Source of the DNA: Candidatus Bathyarchaeota archaeon
GTDB taxonomy: Archaea; Thermoproteota; CALKCG01; B24; JAGTQN01
Direction of reading: 5' to 3'
Length of the DNA stretch: 11,644 bases
NCBI GenBank assembly: GCA_018396395.1
Contig: JAGTQN010000052.1
Location: forward strand, 1-11,644
Shown here: piece after piece, positions 11,330 to 11,644 of the stretch
How the letters are laid out: every line of letters starts with the position of its first letter
Numbering within the stretch: the first letter of the stretch is position 1
Notes under the pieces: generated by a model
Database searches by the model: none
What the model was told of the DNA's origin: nothing
Seen by the model: the letters and a program-made list of their open reading frames with translations, nothing else
Translations under genes and position numbers: made by a program

Positions 11330-11644
11330 AAACCTTGGCAACCCTTCTGGAGCTCCCTTTGTGATTATGAGCCGTTGATTCTGATATTCAACAACTATGG
11401 AGAGCCTTCTACGAACAAAATCAAAAGGCACCTCATCAATTCTTATAATCTTAACATCTACCTCTCTAAACCTTAGTATAGCCTCGTCCAAGGGGCTTTT
11501 AAGCCCAGTTTGGAAATAGCTATTAAGGTAGGAGCAAAGCAGAACCTTATGTTTTCGTCGCCGTTAAGGTTCACATATAGTACAAGCCTTATCCGGTTTT
11601 CCGTCAAAGTTCCAGTTTTGTCCGTGCATAGAACATCCATACTT
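11330..11644 (-). pseudogene. MgtA-like P-type cation ATPase, truncated and frameshifted
   Basis: Entering from the right edge, the minus strand reads SMDVLCTDKTGTLTENRIRL, holding the phosphorylated Asp in DKTGTLT that defines P-type ATPases. After NGDEN a 1-bp shift (about 11545-11552) moves the frame, then come VLLCSYLNSYFQTGLKSPLD, EAILRF, IDEVPFDFVRRRLSIVVE and the nucleotide-domain KGAPE. The LNSYFQTGLK and FDFxRRRLSVVV forms resemble the Mg2+-transporting P-IIIB (MgtA/MgtB) branch. Coding sense ends within about 10-20 codons after KGAPE, where the IS110 fragment begins, so the second half of the enzyme (the rest of the N domain, the hinge GDGxND and the last membrane helices) is lost. 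No remnant of it appears further left. The N-terminal half lies outside the window. Intact relatives are about 800-900 residues in the cytoplasmic membrane. Confidence 0.82.

Overview
The window looks archaeal, probably from a thermophilic Thermoproteota (TACK) lineage; the lineage is inference. Reasons: a tRNA gene cut by several short introns that each fold as bulge-helix-bulge splice sites, TATA boxes about 25-28 bp before starts instead of bacterial -35/-10 elements, many TTG starts, archaeal-type Shine-Dalgarno (SD) sequences (GGAGG, GGTGAT), and archaeal families (DUF134, DUF5320, VapBC, zinc-ribbon/EVE).

Layout. (1) 1-1895, minus strand: a DUF134 regulator followed by at least three DUF5320-type small-protein genes. 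The first (1073-1340) is broken by a stop and a frameshift, the second (106-1061) by a fresh 434-bp tandem duplication and a nonsense codon, and the third runs off the left edge. (2) 1904-2944, minus: an intact LDH2/MDH2-type NAD(P)-dependent dehydrogenase. (3) 3138-3285, minus: a tRNA-Pro(GGG) gene of 148 nt. A 76-nt mature tRNA can be assembled only if four introns (19, 15, 16 and 22 nt) are removed. This is the most remarkable object in the window. (4) 3408-8106: intact metabolic genes, mostly with their own promoters: a Gfo/Idh/MocA-like oxidoreductase, glutamate dehydrogenase, a YfcE/MJ0936-type phosphodiesterase (minus strand) and a SelA/DgaE-fold PLP enzyme. (5) 8107-9712: a long AT-rich regulatory region with nested palindromes, then an enolase-superfamily (mandelate racemase-like) enzyme whose codons look richer in A/T than its neighbours'. 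(6) 9768-11644: a gene graveyard holding a wrecked vapBC toxin-antitoxin pair, a wrecked zinc-ribbon/EVE-domain gene, an IS110-type transposase fragment and, facing it, a truncated MgtA-like P-type ATPase.

How the genes may work together. The MocA-like oxidoreductase, LDH2-type dehydrogenase, DgaE-like PLP lyase and enolase-superfamily enzyme are family types that recur in sugar-acid or amino-sugar-acid catabolism, and glutamate dehydrogenase could handle released ammonia. No operon joins them, so this is inference from family membership. The large intact genes show that base quality is good enough to keep 1 kb reading frames open, so the broken genes at both ends are more likely real decay than sequencing noise. 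Several of the indels do lie in homopolymers and deserve read-level checks.
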